DNA from: Desulfobacula sp.
GTDB taxonomy: Bacteria; Desulfobacterota; Desulfobacteria; Desulfobacterales; Desulfobacteraceae
DNA: 39,915 nucleotides
Direction of reading: 5' to 3'
NCBI GenBank assembly: GCA_023701135.1
Contig: JAMPXP010000032.1
Coordinates: 1 to 39,915 of the forward strand
Under the pieces are notes generated by a model, which ran no database searches, was not told where the DNA came from, and saw only the letters and a program-made list of their open reading frames with translations. The translations under genes were made by a program, and so were the position numbers. Of this stretch, positions 36,880-39,915 are shown piece after piece (the first letter of the stretch is position 1; every line of letters starts with the position of its first letter).

Positions 36880-38172
36880 CTATCGCCCCTCTTCAAGGCT
36901 CTCATTGTCCGCATTCCAGGGAGCTATCTTCAGGAGCAGCAAGATCCCCGGAAGAGCTACGAGGGCGCAGAAGAGATAAAACAGGTTCCAGCCGAAAAAC
37001 CGGGTCATATACCCGGTGAGGGCTGCCGCGAAAACCCCCGGAATTCCCATGAGGCTTGTCAGAAGGGCGTACTGGGTGGCCGTAAACCGTTTGCTGGTCT
37101 GGATGGCCATATAGGTGGCATAGGCGGCCTGGCCCAGGCCCGTGGCAAAAAACTCAAACCCCACCACTGCCCCCAGGAGATATTGGCTGTAATCGGCCCA
37201 GAAAGCTGACCCGTGATCCGCCATGTTCAGCACGGCAAAAAAGGCCGTGGAAACGGCCTGGAGAAATCCGAAGATATACAGGGATTTTGCAATGCCGAGA
37301 CGGATCATGACGGAGCCGCCCACCAGAACCCCGGCAAACAGGCCGAACATGCCCACTCCTTTGACAATGACAAAATACTGGGTCTTGGAAAATCCCATGT
37401 CCATGATATAGGGGATGGTCATGGCGCCGGCCATATTATCCCCGATCTTATATAAAAGGATAAAGAGCAGAATCAGGATGGCCCGGTTCCGGCGGAAAAA
37501 TTCCACAAACGGGTCCACCACCGCTTCTTTGAGGGTCACCGGAGGCGGCTCATCCACCCTGGGCTCGGGAACCAGGAGGGTGGTGATGACACCGGTGCCC
37601 ATGACGGCCGTGAGCATGAAAAAAATCGTCTGCCAGGAAAAATCAAAATCCGCCAGCACGGAAAGCCCCACGGAAACAAAAGTCCCCAGCCGCCAGGCGT
37701 TCATCCATACACCGGTCCCGAACCCCAGTTCCCGGCTGGTGAGATATTCCCGCCGGAAGGCATCCAGAGCAATGTCCTGGCTGGCCCCGAAAAAATTCAG
37801 ACACAGGGCAAATACGGCGATCCACCATAAACTTTGGTTCGGATCACACTGGCCCAGGGCTGCAATGGTGATCATGAGCCCGATCTGGGCCATGAGAATC
37901 CAGCCCCTTCTCCGGCCCAGGAAGGGGGGAACAAAGCCGTCCATGAGGGGAGACCAGACAAATTTCAGGGTATAGGGCAGACCCACCAGGGCAAAGAGCC
38001 CGATGGTCGTGATATCCACCCCCGCATCCGTCATCCAGAGCTTTAAGACATCTTTGATAATATAGAAGGGAAAACCCGAGGAGAACCCGAAAAAAAACAT
38101 GACCGCCATTTTCCAGGACAGCATGATGCGAAGGGTCTTCACCGCGGAAGAGTTGTCAGATGAGGGTTTCAT
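36880..38172 (-). CDS. AmpG-like MFS permease
   Basis: 430 residues and about 12 membrane helices, inner membrane. The first helices (FFFGFSSGFPFYII, LWMTDAGVDITTIGLFALVGLPYTLKFVWSPLMD) and the loop GRRRGWILMAQ are typical of AmpG, which imports anhydro-muropeptides for cell wall recycling (the second quoted stretch continues the first; shown only to place the family). The middle loop carries PEPRVDEPPP. Many deltaproteobacteria have several AmpG paralogues, so the substrate is not certain. The gene has no close partner for recycling here. Confidence 0.85.
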   Translation of the reverse strand: MKPSSDNSSAVKTLRIMLSWKMAVMFFFGFSSGFPFYIIKDVLKLWMTDAGVDITTIGLFALVGLPYTLKFVWSPLMDGFVPPFLGRRRGWILMAQIGLMITIAALGQCDPNQSLWWIAVFALCLNFFGASQDIALDAFRREYLTSRELGFGTGVWMNAWRLGTFVSVGLSVLADFDFSWQTIFFMLTAVMGTGVITTLLVPEPRVDEPPPVTLKEAVVDPFVEFFRRNRAILILLFILLYKIGDNMAGAMTIPYIMDMGFSKTQYFVIVKGVGMFGLFAGVLVGGSVMIRLGIAKSLYIFGFLQAVSTAFFAVLNMADHGSAFWADYSQYLLGAVVGFEFFATGLGQAAYATYMAIQTSKRFTATQYALLTSLMGIPGVFAAALTGYMTRFFGWNLFYLFCALVALPGILLLLKIAPWNADNESLEEGR

Positions 38173-38215
38173 GAATCAGCACGAAATTTCGATTCCGATG
38201 GGATCACCGGTAACA

Positions 38216-39055
38216 TCATAGGTGGATGACCGTATCGGCGGCAACGGCAAATACATCCATGGGAGACTGGCCGGCCTTCAGATCCGCCCGGCAATCCTTG
38301 ACCATCTTATCCATGTCATCGTCGGTCCTGTCCTGGTTCAGGTGAAACAGGCCCAGTTGCTTCACCCCGGCCCTTCGGGCGAGGTCCAGGACGTCTTTGA
38401 TGGAGGAATGGCCCCAGCCCTTTTTCCGTGAATATTCATCCTCCGTATATTCCCCGTCATGGAAAAGAAGGTCCGCATTCCGGGAAAAATCAAGATAGGC
38501 GTCAAAGCCGCGGCTTTCCGGATGATCAAAACCAAGTTCATTATCCGTTAAAAAGACAAAGGTTTTGCCGTCCTCAAGGAATCGATATCCCATTCCGCCG
38601 TTGTTATGGCTGGTGGGGATGGCTTCAACCCTTATGGATCCGATGGAAAAGGAGGGCTCAGGATATTTTACAAAATCCAGCCGGGCCTTGAGATCATTCA
38701 GTGAGATGGGGAAAAAAGGAGATTTCATGACCTCGTGCAGAACGTCCCGGGTACCGACCCCGGAGAACAGGCGGTCCTGGATGATGAGACGGGCTTTGCG
38801 GAATTGAAGGGGCCTGAAAAAAGCAATGCCCATGATATGGTCCCAATGGGCATGGGTCAGGAGCAGATAGTATTGGTGGATATCCCTGTCCATGAGGGAA
38901 TTGCCCAGGCGCCGCAACCCTGTCCCGGCGTCAATAATAAGGGTTTCCCCGGTTTTGGCCGTAATTTCAATACAGGTCGTATCCCCGCCGTATCTCAGAT
39001 AGGCAGGACCTGATACCGGCACCGATCCTCTTGAACCCCAGCATTTGATATCCAT
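38216..39055 (-). CDS. MBL-fold hydrolase of the RNase Z/PhnP-like group
   Basis: 279 residues. It starts with KCWGSRGSVPVSG, then THAHWDHIMG (metal ligands), TSHNNGGMGYRF, LTDNELG and a final LFHLNQDRTDD with a histidine. This is the order of the beta-lactamase superfamily branch that includes RNase Z-like and cyclic-phosphodiesterase-like enzymes. It lacks the flexible arm of true RNase Z. The substrate is unknown. It stands in the same direction as the AmpG-like gene, 43 bp upstream of it. Confidence 0.87.
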   Translation of the reverse strand: MDIKCWGSRGSVPVSGPAYLRYGGDTTCIEITAKTGETLIIDAGTGLRRLGNSLMDRDIHQYYLLLTHAHWDHIMGIAFFRPLQFRKARLIIQDRLFSGVGTRDVLHEVMKSPFFPISLNDLKARLDFVKYPEPSFSIGSIRVEAIPTSHNNGGMGYRFLEDGKTFVFLTDNELGFDHPESRGFDAYLDFSRNADLLFHDGEYTEDEYSRKKGWGHSSIKDVLDLARRAGVKQLGLFHLNQDRTDDDMDKMVKDCRADLKAGQSPMDVFAVAADTVIHL

Positions 39056-39127
39056 GGCTTTTCTGTATCATAGGCAAATTTCTTCGTCCACCCCAATTTA
39101 TGTTTTATTTCCCCTGCCCAGGTTATT

Positions 39128-39915
39128 TCAAGGCAAAACCCTTTTCCGGTATGAAAAATATTTTTGCAATACGATGCCGGAAATAATCAGCATAAATCCG
39201 ATATAGGTCTGCGCAAGGATTTCCTCACCGAGAAGGGTATGAATAAAGATCAATGAGATAAAAGGCGTCAGAAATATCAGGTTGGTTACCCCATGGGTAT
39301 TGGATGAAGACCTTAAAGCGCTGATCCATGTAATAAACGCAAAACCGAATTCAAAGCATCCGATCCAGATGGCCCCATAGAGGCCTTCTATCTGATGGAT
39401 CTCAAACGAGGACAATGAAAAGCAGGCCAGGCCGATAAACGGAATACTGAAAAAGAAATTCAGAAAAATGGCAACGATGGGGTCTTGTTTTGACCGGACA
39501 TTATAAATCCAGTAGAACGCCCAGATGATGGTGCAGGAAATGGCCAGAAATACACCGAAATAGTCGATTTCCGAACCCGGGGCATTCCGGTAAGAAAGGA
39601 CGACCACACCGGCATAGCAGATCAGGGAGGCTGCGATTTGAATCTTTGAAAATCTTTGTTTCAACAAGGGGATCGACAGCAATGAAAGGGTGATCACCCA
39701 GGTATAATTGATGGGCTGGACGATCTGGGCCGGCAGCAGGTCGTAGGCTTCGACCGCCATCCAGTAATATATTAATCCGGCAATTAAATAGCCGCCCCCA
39801 AATTAGCATAAGCAATTTTCGGATGTCTGAAATATTTCATGACCCTGCCGGGCAGTTTTTGAAGTTTTCTGAGGTGCGATATGGCTTTGCGTTTTAACTG
39901 CTCTTTTGTCCTTGC
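39128..39915 (-). CDS. EamA-family transporter, partial, with apparent frameshift
   Basis: The C-terminal 210 residues from 39760 are a normal EamA transporter with at least seven helices (INYTWVITLSLLSIPLL, LAISCTIIWAFYWIY, FGFAFITWISAL). Upstream in the same frame FGGGYLIAGLIYYW continues the membrane part, but a TAA then follows. The adjacent frame, open to the window end, reads KLPGRVMKYFRHPKIAYAN. Joining the two at about 39795-39804 (one missing base near TTTGGGGG) gives a natural protein. It is either a sequencing error or a recent mutation. The 5' end lies outside the window. The second EamA repeat is complete. Confidence 0.78.

Overview
The window looks like chromosomal DNA of a sulfate-reducing deltaproteobacterium of the Desulfobacteraceae type. 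The evidence is a HdrA/MvhD/MetV/MetF cluster of the Wood-Ljungdahl pathway, in-frame UGA codons at positions where relatives have Cys or Sec, a FeoA/FeoB/Cys-rich iron module, and long flavin/iron-sulfur fusion proteins. No sequence search was run; all family names come from reading motifs.

Layout. 1-1.9 kb: edge of an unknown gene, a metallo-beta-lactamase hydrolase, a decayed DUF3786-like fragment and a spacer with two identical 16-bp palindromes. 1.9-5.8 kb: methyl-cycle genes (ahcY, metK, and a PfkB kinase that may be adenosine kinase). 5.9-12.2 kb: lon, a chemoreceptor, an EamA transporter and an enoyl-CoA hydratase. 12.4-13.7 kb: two adjacent genes, each interrupted by an in-frame UGA. 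One is a small protein ending in CKT-UGA-TC; the other is a DUF2325 protein with UGA in its N-terminal motif. They form a candidate selenoprotein pair and are the least explained part of the window. 13.9-22.4 kb: an accessory stretch with an AAA/DUF4143 ATPase behind three spaced palindromes, a QueG-like iron-sulfur protein, DUF4019, an uncharacterised 384-residue protein, Fic plus an antidote-like HTH protein, hipBA, and a macrodomain protein. 22.3-30 kb: DUF2917, a MocR-type regulator, the feo operon with a divergent DtxR-family repressor, a methyltransferase, a membrane histidine kinase and a YebG homologue.

30.1-36.8 kb is one minus-strand operon, hdrA-mvhD-metV-metF, with a good promoter upstream and a strong terminator downstream. 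hdrA is a 1480-residue HdrA-GltD-HdrA-ferredoxin fusion (HdrL-like) read through UGA at residue 66 (CTMU). mvhD is read through UGA at residue 17 (CCNYU). The likely role is to couple NAD(P)H/ferredoxin redox chemistry to methylene-tetrahydrofolate reductase without separate HdrB/HdrC genes. 36.9-39.9 kb: an AmpG-like permease, a second metallo-beta-lactamase protein and an EamA transporter cut by the window edge, with an apparent frameshift.

The window holds four candidate selenocysteine codons in total: two in known selenoprotein contexts (HdrA, MvhD/VhuD) and two in contexts I do not know as described. No tRNA, rRNA, CRISPR array or insertion sequence was seen.
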